Positions 20,210-30,069 are shown, numbered from the stretch's first letter. The stretch is DNA of 64,000 nucleotides from Symbiodinium sp. CCMP2592 (GCA_905221615.1 CAJNDT010000003.1:993831-1057830), one strand, 5' to 3'. Notes: generated from the sequence alone by a model not told the origin. Translations and numbers: made by a program.

Positions 20210-20392
20210 TTAAGTGTAACTGCTGCCGAAAATACCCACAGTTCCACCACCAGTCTCTCAGGCGTCAGGTTGCAAGGCAGAGTATTCCCTGCCCTCGGGG
20301 TTCTTTTTGTCGAAGCCGTAAGAGCATTGGACAAGATCCGAAGCACCTCAAGCTCGGAGTTCCGAAGCCCCGGGCCCAACCGAAGAGCTTAA
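20210..20392 (+). CDS. Terminal exon candidate
   Basis: The frame after TGTGCAAG contains ENTHSSTTSLSGVRLQGRVF and EAVRALDKIRSTSSSEFRS, ending TAA at 20392. A second frame is open, but this one has better codon use. Function unknown. Confidence 0.45.
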   Translation, partial: LSVTAAENTHSSTTSLSGVRLQGRVFPALGVLFVEAVRALDKIRSTSSSEFRSPGPNRRA

Positions 20393-20761
20393 ACCCAAAG
20401 CCGGAGAAATCACGGAACGTTTTCCAAAGCATGTCCAAGACTCTGTAAAACCCTATGCAAGCCCCAAGCACTCCACGCCAAGCGCCGCTTCAGGCCGTGG
20501 CAACCCGAAACCCTCCGAGCTAAATACTGGACCATAGACAGGAAGAGCCGAATCTTAAACGGCTTAAACTCTTCGATTCTGTTACTCTTACGTCATGAAC
20601 GGTGAATTCCAAGGGCTCTGAACCTTTCAGAGGCTACACAAGAGACGTCAATTAAAAAGGATCCTGAATCAGAATCCAGCGCATACAGATCCCTGCAAAG
20701 TGACCCCGGGTTTCATAATTTCTAAACACCTACCCCCTAAACCCTCAACCCTAAACCCTGT

Positions 20762-20844
20762 TGCCTTTCCCTACTCGCCGAAGTCTTGCGCGCAGGTTGG
20801 CAGGAGGATCCCGAGTGGGGCGCCCTGCAGGAGCTCGGCCCGGC
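20762..20844 (+). CDS. Exon candidate with canonical donor
   Basis: The frame CLSLLAEVLRAGWQEDPEWG, then LQELGP, ends at GGCCCGGC|GTAAGTATG, the best GT donor in the window. Other frames are also open through it. A family B element starts 33 bp into the presumed intron. Confidence 0.45.
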
Positions 20845-20877
20845 GTAAGTATGAGCATTGTCGCTTTCATGGCTGTA

Positions 20878-20986
20878 CCCATAGTCTCCATTGTAGTTCC
20901 TTTTTGGGGTTACCTGGTTACCTTTTAGGATCCTTAATGCAAAATTAGTTAAACCAAAAAAAGGAACTACACTGGAGACTATAGGG
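20878..20986. mobile_element. TIR element, family B
   Basis: CCCATAGTCTCCATTGTAGT left, inverted right end with ACTGGAGACTATAGGG. A degenerate family G copy follows at about 21000-21078. Confidence 0.8.
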
Positions 20987-21039
20987 ACCATCGGATTACC
21001 TAGGCTATTTTGGGGGTTCCTTAAGATATTCGTAGTATA

Positions 21040-21502
21040 ATGGACAAACCCTATTCCAATTATGAAGGACCCTACAGTATGACGAGGGTTTCTGCAGGAT
21101 TCTGTACGGGTTGCGCAAAGCTGGTAGAAGGCCTTCAACTTCTTTGCGGAAAGGCCAGGGAGACATCCAAGCCTACTGTAGAAAGCCCGAATACAAAACT
21201 TCATAGACCTTGGAAAGTTTCGCGTGGGCTGTCGGGCTTAGGACATCATATGGGAAGTTGTCAAAATTATGGCCCCTTTTTCGCCACCCTAAATATTGGG
21301 TGCCGTATTATAGTAAGGACCCAAAAAGGGACCCTACTTTTGACAACCACCCATACAACCTTTGCAAAAGCCCCACCTGGGTCTGATGGATGACATCATG
21401 CCTTCTCCAGAGAAGGAAGCCCATGCCATAGATTCTAGGGATCTCGGGCTCACTGTGGAAACGCAGCCATGTTTCCTTCAGCGGTATGTCCAATATTTAT
21501 AA
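21040..21502 (+). CDS. Coding piece split by a TIR element (strand not certain)
   Basis: The open frame contains GFCTGCAKLVEGLQLLCGKA and ends GLSGLGH at 21246. Removing the element 21249-21355 and one CA joins it in phase to PLQKPHLGLMDDIMPSPEKE, then on to TAA at 21500-21502. The downstream part also has a good minus-strand frame (KETWLRFHSEPEIPRIYGM, donor CAG|GTGGGG), so the strand needs RNA evidence. Confidence 0.45.
21249..21355. mobile_element. TIR element, family E, CA-flanked
   Basis: TATGGGAAGTTGTCAAAATT left, TTTTGACAACCACCCATA right, CA on both sides. Confidence 0.85.
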
Positions 21503-22030
21503 GGCATTGCTTCTACTACAGTAGACTATGTCAGACTTTATATTGCCATATTGCACTCCACTATACTATACCGTACTTTGCTGTCTTGTACTGTACTAGG
21601 TTAAAGACCCAATGCAACACAGGAGCCCCGGACGCCAAGACACACCTCGAGTTTAGCAGAGAAGGTTTCAGGTTTAGGGTTTAGGGTTTTAATTATGGGT
21701 TTAGGTTTAGGGTCATCTAAGGGCTAAGGATTGATTAAGGGTTGAAGATTTATAAGGTTCAGGTGTTAAGTTTTGGTTTAAGGGTTTAGGGCTTGGGGAC
21801 CCGAAGCCCTGAAACTCGGAAGGAGACCCTGGGAGAAGCACTGCAAGACGTTAGGTTTTGGGTTTTAGGGTTTGGGACTGGGGGACCCGAAACCCCCCAA
21901 AAATCGGAAGGAGCCCCCGGCAGAAGCACAAGAGGGGACGGAATCCTGAGATGTTGGGCTTTCGGGCTCGTCAGACGCAGGGTTTTCGATCCCTTGCCGT
22001 AGAATGGTTTAGGGTTTAGGGTTTAGGGAG

Positions 22031-22109
22031 GGAGTCTAGCCGCCTGTCGCGGATGAACGACCGCGTGCCAAAGCCGCCGCGAGAAAAGCAGGAGTCTTGC
22101 TTGGGGCGT
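22031..22109 (+). CDS. Internal exon, basic
   Basis: From TTTAGGGAG to CGT|GTGGGTGC the frame reads ESSRLSRMNDRVPKPPREKQ and then ESCLGR. Telomere-like sequence lies on both sides. Function unknown. Confidence 0.5.
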
Positions 22110-22114
22110 GTGGG

Positions 22115-22290
22115 TGCAGGTGTTCAGGGTTTAAGGTTTAGGGTTTAGGGGTTTAGGGTTTAGGGGTTTAGGGTTTTGGGGGTTAGGGTTTATTTATAAG
22201 GTTTAGGGATGTTTAGGGTTTTGGGGTTTCGGGGTTTAGGGTTTAGGTTAGGGTTTAAGGTTTAGGGGTTAGGGTTTAGGGTTTTTTGGA
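22115..22290. repeat. TTTAGGG array
   Basis: Dense GGGTTTAGGGTTTAGGGG units with single-base variation. Confidence 0.85.
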
Positions 22291-22303
22291 CTTGGGAGTT
22301 CAG

Positions 22304-22487
22304 GATCTGTAGGCTCCACTTCTTTGTCTGGCAATGTCATGGTAACCCATAGGGTCCAAGTATCATCGTGGGACATACTTAGACCCCCAAAATGCCCTAT
22401 AAGCATATACCAGGATGATACTTGGACCCTTTGGGTAAGGGAATTCCGAAGCCCAGGACTCTTCAAAGTCGGAGTTCTGGAATCTGA
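22304..22487 (+). CDS. Two-exon unit whose intron is a TIR element
   Basis: Exon 1 after AGTTCAG reads GSVGSTSLSGNVM and ends ATG|GTAACCC at 22341. The intron (22342-22439, 98 bp) is the element plus its TAA duplications, ending GGGTAAG. Exon 2 reads GIPKPRTLQSRSSGI, TGA 22485-22487, in phase. This is a GT-AG intron in which the duplication supplies both splice dinucleotides. Confidence 0.5.
22346..22435. mobile_element. TIR element, family C, TAA TSD
   Basis: CCCATAGGGTCCAAGTATCA and its inverted end CTTGGACCCTTTGGG, flanked by TAA at 22343-22345 and 22436-22438. Confidence 0.9.
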
Positions 22488-22771
22488 GCCCTTCTACCTA
22501 AGCGTTTTGAAAGCCCCATGAATCCTTGAGCCTGGAGTTCCCACCGACGTGGGTTTGAGGTTTGGGCGTAGGGCTTCGAATTTAGGTTTCGCTGAACCCT
22601 TTCAGCACTACCAGCCAAGACCCACGACGAAGTTCGGAGTCCTCTCTTTCGAACTAGGACGGGGTGTCAAATCTGACTGCATCTCAGCCAGGGAACCCTA
22701 AATGAAACCCCTACCTCCTATACTCAGCGCAAACCGTTCCGGCCGAAACACGTGTTCTTCTTCTCACCCAG

Positions 22772-22846
22772 CTCACTGCAGCCTTCAAGCAACAGCTCAC
22801 GCACCCCAATACAGATCAATATCAAGCATCTGAGCCGCTGTTTTGA
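22772..22846 (+). CDS. Terminal exon candidate
   Basis: After CTCACCCAG the frame reads LTAAFKQQLTHPNTDQYQAS then EPLF and TGA at 22844-22846. An overlapping frame is open too. Confidence 0.4.
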   Translation, partial: LTAAFKQQLTHPNTDQYQASEPLF

Positions 22847-23067
22847 TGGTTTCGGGTTCACATGCGCACCGTTTTGGAGTACCTTATTTTCACCGTTTCA
22901 GGTCCAACTGCTGATGGATTTTGAACACGGTTTTAAATTTCAAACCCCGCAGTTTCAAGACCCTGAGCCGTAAGCCCCAAGCCTTGCGACCCAAGTCCAA
23001 GAACGCCACATCAAACACCTAGACCCCGTTACCGAAAGAATCCCCCAAAACACGACTCCAACGCCAG

Positions 23068-23316
23068 GGTGCGAATCTCTTGGAGGCCTTCCGACGCTAC
23101 GATACCGAGGAGACAGGCAGGGCAAACCTTACTTTCAACTGCCATAGCCCAAGGGGGCCAAGTATCATCCTGGTATATACTTATAGGGCATTTTGGGGGT
23201 CTAAGTATGTCCCATGATGATACTTGGACCCTTTGGGTAAGGATGCCTGGGACTCACAAGAACTAGACCCAGGAGAGCCCTACCTGCTGCACCGGCTTAG
23301 AGCTTTGCGATTTTGA
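23068..23316 (+). CDS. EF-hand-like exon, TIR element, terminal piece
   Basis: After ACGCCAG the frame reads ANLLEAFRRYDTEETGRANL, which recalls an EF-hand (EAF..YD, Asp/Glu/Thr/Gly loop), although loop position 12 is not acidic, so calcium binding is doubtful. The element 23148-23237 follows at once; after GGGTAAG a frame reads DAWDSQELDPGEPYLLHRLR to TGA 23314-23316. The two pieces do not join in phase at the obvious sites. Confidence 0.35.
23148..23237. mobile_element. TIR element, family C
   Basis: CCCAAGGGGGCCAAGTATCA left and inverted right end, flanked by TAG and TAA. Confidence 0.85.
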
Positions 23317-23324
23317 GGGTTTGT

Positions 23325-23352
23325 GTTCTGTGTGTGTGTGTGTGTGTCTGCT
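23325..23352. repeat. (GT)n microsatellite
   Basis: About ten GT units directly before an exon candidate, giving a false Val/Cys N-terminus. Confidence 0.9.
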
Positions 23353-23371
23353 TTTTTGTGCCAAACCCCAG

Positions 23372-23660
23372 CAAGAACGGCATTCGGGACTGCAATTGTC
23401 TGCCAGCCTTGTCAATCCACGAGATCAGATCACATGGCGAGAACGTTTATACTTCAACCCATGTCAGGCGAGCTGTCTGTCCGCGATGCCAAGGCCTGCA
23501 GCAATTGTGCACCAAGCTGGCGATATGCCCCCACTGGGATTTAAGCTTTGGGGATGTAGTTGCATTCAGAGCGCCCGATACTGTTGCTCAAGAGGCATCT
23601 CTTGCATCATCCTCAGAAGCTTCCCGTTTCTACATCATCAACTTCAAGTATATTTGTTGA
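23372..23660 (+). CDS. Terminal coding exon with Cys pairs
   Basis: After AACCCCAG the frame stays open for 96 codons to TGA at 23658-23660. It includes IHEIRSHGENVYTSTHVRRA and a CPRCQGLQQLC..C cluster that could bind zinc. One of the longest good frames of the window; no family recognised. Confidence 0.5.
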
Positions 23661-23700
23661 TTAGGAGTGTAACTTGAGTATAGTCATCTTACTTATATCC

Positions 23701-23764
23701 AAGGGTAACAGGTGGGACCCTTATAGGGTAGGGGTCCCCATTAAGGGTCCCTCCTTTTCCCCTT
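23701..23764. mobile_element. Short TIR element, family F
   Basis: GGTAACAGGTGGGACCC left and GGGTCCCTCCTTTTCCCC right around a reduced loop. Confidence 0.65.
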
Positions 23765-23766
23765 TG

Positions 23767-23993
23767 ATTATACTTCTCGTTACTAAGTCCCGTACCCAGA
23801 GGCCCCAAAGTAGTTCCTTTTTGGGAGTACCCTATAGGATTCGAACTACTTTGGGGCCTCTGGGTAGTTGTTAAGTCCCAGGATCCTCTAAGGAAGTTTG
23901 GGATCTCTGGAAACCGGGCGACCCCGAGCTCTCCTTCATCGCAAGCTTTCCAATACCCTGAGAGAACTTCGGAGCTGAATCCCTACCCCCCTT
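23767..23993 (+). CDS. Coding piece split by a family H element
   Basis: Between the family F and H elements the frame reads LYFSLLSP. With 23795-23864 and one TA removed it continues VVVKSQDPLRKFGISGNRAT and a Ser/Pro-rich part to a GTTTAGGG donor at 23994. Function unknown. Confidence 0.4.
23795..23864. mobile_element. TIR element, family H, TA-flanked
   Basis: CCCAGAGGCCCCAAAGTAGT and perfect inverted end; TA on both sides; only 70 bp. Confidence 0.9.
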
Positions 23994-23999
23994 GTTTAG

Positions 24000-24270
24000 G
24001 GATTAGGTTTAAGGGCTGTAGGGTCTGATTATAGGGTTTAGGGTTTAATCCTAGGGTTTTGGGTTTAAGTATAGGGTTTAGGGTTTCATTAGAGGGTTTA
24101 GGGTTTGGGATTAGGGTGTAGGATTTGGGGTTTAGGTTTGGGGGTTTAGGGGTTGGAGAGGTGTAAGCTTAGGGCTTAGGCTTATGGGTTCAGGTTTTAG
24201 GGCTTAGGGGCTTAGGGCTTACGGGTTTAGGGTTTTCGGGGTTTGGGGCTTTGGGGTTCAGGGTTTAGGT
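24000..24270. repeat. TTTAGGG-type degenerate spacer
   Basis: Long TTTAGGG/TTAGGGCTTAGG stretch on the plus strand, with no coding look. Confidence 0.8.
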
Positions 24271-24617
24271 CATGTCATGGTCAGGTGTAAACCCGCTTTA
24301 ACGCTTGGGGCTACGGGATGCCTAGCGTCTAGGACGTCGGGTTTTCAGGGTTTGGGGTATATGGCAGGTTTATAGCCTTATGGGTTAAAGGCGCAGCTTT
24401 GTTCACATAGCTGATCGCCAAGAACCAGTGTGTGCTTTACTAGCAAGGCCTTTCAAAGCACTGGGCTTTCGATTTTGCGAACACCGTAAGCCCCCAGCCC
24501 AAACGAGCTCGGTCCCAAACCCTGCAACCCTGAACTAAACCCGAAGTCCTAAGACCCTGAAGCCCTGAAGCCTTTACACTCTATCCTTGAAGCCCTCAAG
24601 AACCATAAGCTTTCGAG

Positions 24618-24680
24618 GCCTGCCTGTCCGACCTCGGCATCCAGCCGACCTTGCCTCAGGACAAGCCCGTTGCGAGTTAG
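24618..24680 (+). CDS. Terminal exon
   Basis: After TTTCGAG, GCC-TGC reads ACLSDLGIQPTLPQDKPVAS and stops TAG 24678-24680. It starts with GC after AG, as in exons that follow GC-donor introns here. Confidence 0.5.
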   Translation, partial: ACLSDLGIQPTLPQDKPVAS

Positions 24681-24962
24681 CCGAAAACTTCCGAAGGCAT
24701 CAGTTTAGGCTTCAGGGATTTTGGGGAGTTTAGGCTTTAGGGATTTTAGGGTTCAGGCTTAGGGTTTACGGGTTTTAGAGTTTAGGGCCTTTTGGGGTTT
24801 AGGGATCAAGCTTGGGGTTGTCAAATTCGGGCCCGAATAAGCCAGGAGGACCCTCCTTGTACCCTCAAATAGGGGTATATGGTCCTAGATAAGGGGTATT
24901 TAGGGTCTAATAGAGGGTGCATGGAAGGTCTAGGAAGGATTTGTATGGGTCGCCAAGGATGA

Positions 24963-25207
24963 AGGATACAGGGTTACTGGAAAGCCCCTGTCCCTGAGCA
25001 ACTCGATTGCAAAGCACAGAAGCCCCACAACGAAAAGCATATGGTCTTGTTCAGAGACATGGGAGTCTCCGAAAATAGGGATCCTTGTTTTGGAGTCCTT
25101 ATAGTAAGGATCCTTCTATTTAGGGTACTATACTAGGGTCCCCTATTTTCGGAAGCTCCCACATGAGCTTAGTCTCCCTAGCCACTGCTGCCGGTTGCAT
25201 TGCCTAG
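24963..25207 (+). CDS. Terminal coding piece restored by removing a TIR element
   Basis: Open from 24963 (RIQGYWKAPVPEQLDCKAQK, then HNEKHMVLFRD) into the element at 25061. Deleting 25061-25160 and one ACAT gives GAC-ATG-AGC and continues MSLVSLATAAGCIA to TAG 25205-25207. The join is exact in phase and the only break is the element. Confidence 0.5.
25061..25160. mobile_element. TIR element, family A, ACAT TSD
   Basis: GGGAGTCTCCGAAAATAGGG left, inverted right end GGAAGCTCCC, ACAT at 25057-25060 and 25161-25164. Confidence 0.9.
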
Positions 25208-25264
25208 GGGTGGCCTCAGAGATTCGCTGTTGATTTCTGGTTTCATTTGCGGGTTCTGTGGTAA

Positions 25265-25468
25265 GCCGAAGTCCCAACCCCTGCATCAGTAATACAAGAC
25301 TGCACGAGAGGTATATGGGAGTTTCCGAAAACAGGGGTACCTTATTCTGGTGTCCTTATAATAAGGATCCTACTATTTAGGGTACTATATTAGGATCCCC
25401 TATTTTCGGAAGCTCTCATACACTGTGAACCCAGGCAACTCGGCCACGGAAGCTCAGAGCCCAGCTGA
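25265..25468 (+). CDS. Terminal coding piece restored by removing a TIR element
   Basis: Opens after TAA at 25262 and reads AEVPTPASVIQDCTRG to the element. Removing 25317-25417 with one duplication gives IHCEPRQLGHGSSEPS and TGA at 25466-25468, in phase. Confidence 0.4.
25317..25417. mobile_element. TIR element, family A, ATAT/ATAC TSD
   Basis: GGGAGTTTCCGAAAACAGGG left, right end GGAAGCTCTC, flanks ATAT and ATAC. Confidence 0.85.
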
Positions 25469-25614
25469 AAGGTGTGTACCCTCAACGCCCAACGCCAGAA
25501 ACGCCAACACCCTAGAATGGCCCTATAAACCCCTATAAACCCAAAACGCCCAACGCTTTAAACCCTTTAAACCCTAAACTGGCACTAACCCCCTATAAAC
25601 CCTAGACGCCCGAG

Positions 25615-25718
25615 CTGAACTGGAGCGCCTTAGAGCCCTCTCCAGGACAAGCAAGCTGCCGCTACAGTCCTCCAAAACTCCTTGCGACGACCCGAGGCTG
25701 CGAAAATGGGGATATTGA
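25615..25718 (+). CDS. Terminal exon
   Basis: After GACGCCCGAG the frame reads AELERLRALSRTSKLPLQSS then a Lys/Pro/Cys-containing tail ending KWGY, TGA 25716-25718. A family E element starts five bases later. Confidence 0.55.
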
Positions 25719-25722
25719 ATTT

Positions 25723-25825
25723 TGGGTGGTTGTCAAAATTAGGGTCCCTTTTGGGGCACCTTAAATATTAGGTGCCGTATTATATTAAGGACCCAATAAG
25801 GGACCATAACTTTGACAACTACCCA
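25723..25825. mobile_element. TIR element, family E
   Basis: TGGGTGGTTGTCAAAATTAG left and TTTGACAACTACCCA right, the best preserved ends of this family. Confidence 0.9.
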
Positions 25826-26139
25826 TTTGTGTGTCGGATGGTACAGCTTTGATGTTTTATGAGTGTATCGGTTCTGGGACGTAAAAGTCTCACAATTATC
25901 CCAGTTCCGTTGCTTATATGATTTTGCATACAGCTTCAAGCTTATCCTCTCTGCATCTAGAAACCTCGAAGCTCCACTCTCTACGCGTCGCTATATCCCA
26001 GATCGCCAGTCTTTAAGTGAAGGGAACCAAAGCACTATGCGCAAGAGTCAAGGCGATGAGGTTTACTGGGGCTTGAAGCTCGCGATGCGCAGATGAAAAA
26101 TTGAAGCCTTGAAGACTTGAACTTTATTTAACCTTTCGA

Positions 26140-27900
26140 AACTTGTCCATGCAGAACATGAGCATCTGCTGTGTCAGACCTTCCTTAGAGCCCGGGGCGA
26201 CAGCACACATGATCAGCATCATTTGCCTCAGACTTTCCGCAGTGCCAGGGGCACGGCACGCATCATCAGCATCAGCTGGTTCGGTTTTCTGGTTGGCCGC
26301 GACAGCACACATCATGAGCGTGAGCTGCTTCAGACTTTCCGCAGTGCCAGGGGGCGCGGCACGCATCATCAGCATCAGCTGGTTCGGGTTTTCTGGTTGG
26401 CCGCGACAGCACACATCATGAGCGTGAGCTGCTTCAGACTTTCCGCAGTGCCAGGGGGCGCGGCACGCATCATCAGCATCAGCTGGTTCGGGTTTTCTGG
26501 TTGGCCGCGACCGCACACATCATGAGCGCAAGCTGCTTCCACGCATCATCAGCATCAGCTGGTTCGGGTTTTCTGGTTGGCCGCGACAGCACACATCATG
26601 AGCGTGAGCTGCTTCAGACTTTCCGCAGTGCCAGGGGGCGCGGCACGCATCATCAGCATCAGCTGGTTCGGGTTTTCTGGTTGGCCGCGACCGCACACAT
26701 CATGAGCGCAAGCTGCTTCAGACTTTCCGCAGTGCCAGGGGGCGCGGCGCGCATCATCAGCATCAGTTGGTTCGGTTTTTCTGGTTGGCCGCCGCGACAG
26801 CATGCATCATCGGCATCAGCTGCCTCACACTTTCCGCAGACAGCCAGGGCCCACGGCACGAACCATCAGCATCAGCTGGTTCGGCTTCTCTGGTTGGCAG
26901 GAATCAGCACGAATCACCAGCATCACCTGCTACAGACTTTTCATAGAGCCAGAGCTGGTTTGGCTTATCCAGCTGGCAGCAATGGCACGCATCATCAGCA
27001 TCAGCTGCCTGAGACTTTCTATGGAGCCAGGGGGCACAGCACACATCATCAGCATCCAGCTGGTTTGGTTTTGCGGTGTGGCAGCTACGACGCGCATCAT
27101 CAGCATCAGCTGCTTCAGACTTCCCATAGTGCCTTTCCGTTCTGCTAGGGTCAGACTTGCCATAGTACCAGGGGTCACGGCATGCATCATCAGCATCAGC
27201 TGCTTCCAGCTTTTTGGCATCGGCACTCATCATCAGCAGTAGCGACACACATCATTAGCATCAGCTGCTTCTTGCTTTCCATAGTGCAAGGCGTCACGGC
27301 GCGCATCATCAGCATCAGACTCTCTCACAGTGCGAGAGGCCGCTGCACATCATCGGATTTTCGGTTGGCAGCAATTGCACACATCATCAGCATTCGCTGC
27401 CTCAGACTTTCCAGAGTGCCAGGGGCCACGGCATGCATGCATGCATCATCAACATCATCATCATCATCATCATCATCATGAGCAGCTGCGTATTTTTCTG
27501 GTTGGCAGCGATGGCGGCACGCATCATCAGCATCAGCTGGTTCCGTGATTCGAGTTGGCGGCAACAGTATACATCATCAGCATAACCTGCGTGAGACGTT
27601 CCATGGAAAGGCCACAGCACGCATCATCAGCATCAGCTCGTTTTCCTCTGGGTAGCAGCTATAAGGCATGCATCATCAACATCAGCTGCTTCATACTTTG
27701 CATAGTATACATACATACATATATATATATATATATGTATATTTTATGTAGAAATACTGATGTTTATATGTATGTCAATGTGTGTACACATATAGATATA
27801 TACCCACACACACATGTAAGCTGTAATGTAGGCTGTTTTTTTCTCGGGGTAGTGCGACGGCACGCATCATCAGCATCAGCTTCCGCAGACTTTTGCAGTC
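26140..27900. repeat. Two-phase minisatellite with GCACGCATCATCAGCATCAG core
   Basis: About thirty copies of a conserved core near GCACGCATCATCAGCATCAG, followed alternately by CTGCTTCAGACTTTCCGCAG and CTGGTTCGGGTTTTCTGGTT spacers. Copies are near identical at 26280-26740 and decay toward 27900. All frames are open on both strands (up to 215 codons), so the ORFs are a by-product. A (CATCAT)n run lies at 27445. Confidence 0.9.
27712..27745. repeat. (CATA)n/(TA)n microsatellite
   Basis: ATACATACATACATATATAT inserted within the decaying end of the minisatellite. Confidence 0.85.
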
Positions 27901-28599
27901 CGAGGGGCTCCAAGCATGTAAGCCTTTCTGGCTTTATGGTCCTGTGCCCCTAATAGCGGCTAGCGCTTAAGCCCTGAACCCTCAATACTTTAGACCCGGA
28001 AGCTGCATGAAGCCCTGAACCTAAACCCCTAAACGCGAGTTGGTTAGGGTTGGTTTAGAGCGTAGGGTTTAGGGACCTCAGTTGGTTCTGCTGCACTACT
28101 GAGCTGCACTACTTCTTCCTTCCTTCGGGGTCAGAATCGGTATCCTGGTCCTACCCTATATGTTGGTTAGGACAGGGATTGGTGAAGGGCCCGAAATACC
28201 TGGTAACAGAATTTTTTGGGGGGTCGTAATCTGTCTGCTACTCCTTTTTACCGGGTATACATGAGGGGCACAGGTTTTTTGGAGGAGCTGTCGTAGAATT
28301 CCTTGTGCTTCCGCAAGCATGATATCTGACACGCAGCCGCTCATGATGCTTATGTGGTTTGGAGGCTTTCTGCAAACGGCTGTGGGTGTTTGCATCGGGC
28401 AAGGGTTTCCAAAGAAGCCCGAACAACTGGCAACATCGTTCTTTGGCAAACCTATGTAGTAGACCACCAAAACTAGTTCGACGATTTTGGCTTCTGAACC
28501 CTAAACTCATCAGCCTGAACCCTAAACTCTGAACCACAACCAGCTCCGCAGCCGTGCTCTAGACGCCCAGCTTCAACTGCCAGCAACCCTGTGTTCCAG

Positions 28600-28713
28600 G
28601 GCGGCATGGACTTCTACGACATCGAGAAGTTGATGCCAAAGATGTGGGAGGCGAAGCTTGCTTCTGTCTCCCCTGGCGTTAAGGGCTCCAGTAGTTTGCT
28701 ACCATGCACCTAA
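28600..28713 (+). CDS. Terminal exon
   Basis: After GTGTTCCAG the frame reads GGMDFYDIEKLMPKMWEAKL and then a Ser-rich end, TAA 28711-28713. Good codon use; no homolog recognised. A GTTAAGG donor-like site at 28678 offers an alternative end. Confidence 0.55.
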   Translation, partial: GGMDFYDIEKLMPKMWEAKLASVSPGVKGSSSLLPCT

Positions 28714-28955
28714 ACACCCTGGAAGCGCTAAGACACCGAAACCCCCTGAAGCCGTAAGCCTTAAAGCCTGAAGCTCAGCACCCTAGACTTCCTAAGCCCT
28801 GACTCCTCCGAGCCTGATACCCGAAACATTGAATCCCTAAAACTCCCGATCGCTACATCCTAAGTCACGGATTCCCGGAGTCAAGCCTGATCAATCCTGA
28901 ACCTGAACCCCGAAAAACGAAGTCTCCAATTCCCTGAAAACTGCAACCCCCGAAG

Positions 28956-29003
28956 TGGCGAACTTGGAGTCCATGCTGCTCATCGCTCAGATCCCCAATA
29001 CAG
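28956..29003 (+). CDS. Internal exon
   Basis: Between CCCCGAAG and CAG|GTAGGG the frame reads ANLESMLLIAQIPNT. Clean, short exon. Function unknown. Confidence 0.5.
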
Positions 29004-29293
29004 GTAGGGCTTTAACACATTTTCCCAACTCTATAGCAAAGCTGCAGGTAGACCGCTTACAAAACCTTGGATTAGCCAGCCCCTTACAAAACCTAAAAGC
29101 CCGCATGGAAGCCTGCAAAACCTTAACAGCCCATATGAAACCTTAGGGAACCTTCTGGAGCCCACCTAAAACCCTACCGAACCTTGTAAAGCCCTAACGG
29201 CCCACATCAAGCCAGATGGAACCTTGTAACACCCAAAACCCTAATCTCTAAACCCTAAACCCTTAAACCCTAAAACCTCGCTGCGACTTAAAG

Positions 29294-29340
29294 CCAATGT
29301 GCAACGTCCTGACGAGGCGATCGCCCACGCTAAGCGCAAG
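29294..29340 (+). CDS. Internal exon, GC donor possible
   Basis: After ACTTAAAG the frame reads ANVQRPDEAIAHAKRK and ends AAG|GCTGGT. A later GT is also available. Confidence 0.45.
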
Positions 29341-29643
29341 GCTGGTTGTGTCTGTGAGTTTGTGTGTTTCAATAGCGTTTTTTTTGGGTCTTTAAAGGGG
29401 CTTCCCATGGGTTCCAGAATATGCGGGGCTTTCAGGCTTTTGATGAGGGGTTTGTTGGGTTTATATAGGGGGTTCTCGAAAGGTTGTGTGTAACCTTTGC
29501 AGCGGTTGTATACGGTGTTATAGGGCCTGCAAGGGTTCTAGCAGGATCGGGTTGAGTTTGTGGGTAGCAAGCAGTACGTAGTATGTAGTATGTACTTGTA
29601 CGTATTAAGTAGCAGGTAGTACGCAGTAAGCAGCAAGGCGTAA

Positions 29644-30069
29644 GTGGCAGGACGGCCTGAATGCTACCAACATCGAAGCCCTGATCCGTCTTGGCAAGGG
29701 TCTGGAAAAATGGGCAAGCTTGCTGCTGCCTTGAATCAGTTCATGACCAGACATGGCAATGAAAGACCACGGAACTTCGGCAGTCATGAACATCAGGCTG
29801 AGATTTGGCAGTGGGTCAAAACAGCTGATGTTTTACGGAAGAAGTTCGAGACAGTGAAACGGAGTCGATGGCACAATTGTACTGCCAGGCAGTGCCTCAC
29901 TCAGATTTGCATTGCGCCCAACACCGATCTGCATATCCTTCCATGGTTGCTTGCTTTCCGTGCCGAAGTATTCGGAAGCAGCATCATCGTCGAGTGCCAC
30001 TGGAAGCTGACAAGGTTCTCTGATCCGCTCTTCTTCGCAATAATCTTCTACAGCACTTTTGGTTTTTAG
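29644..30069 (+). CDS. 141-codon ORF, unknown
   Basis: The longest non-repetitive plus-strand ORF in this part. It contains EIWQWVKTADVLRKKFETVK and a Cys-containing second half ending in a hydrophobic FFAIIFYSTFGF. No domain recognised. The first 90 bases compete with the frame above. Confidence 0.4.
   Translation: MAGRPECYQHRSPDPSWQGSGKMGKLAAALNQFMTRHGNERPRNFGSHEHQAEIWQWVKTADVLRKKFETVKRSRWHNCTARQCLTQICIAPNTDLHILPWLLAFRAEVFGSSIIVECHWKLTRFSDPLFFAIIFYSTFGF
29645..29734 (+). CDS. Terminal exon candidate
   Basis: The frame after GGCGTAAG reads WQDGLNATNIEALIRLGKGL then EKWASLLLP and TGA 29732-29734. It overlaps the ORF of the next entry in another frame; only one is likely real. Confidence 0.45.
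   Translation, partial: WQDGLNATNIEALIRLGKGLEKWASLLLP

Noticed and set aside
26501-27148. 215-codon ORF as a real repeat protein
   Set aside because: All frames on both strands are open because the repeat unit lacks stops; coding cannot be inferred.
26140-27900. CRISPR-like array of repeats and spacers
   Set aside because: The spacers are of only two kinds and alternate, there are no cas genes, and the surroundings are eukaryotic. It is a dimeric minisatellite.
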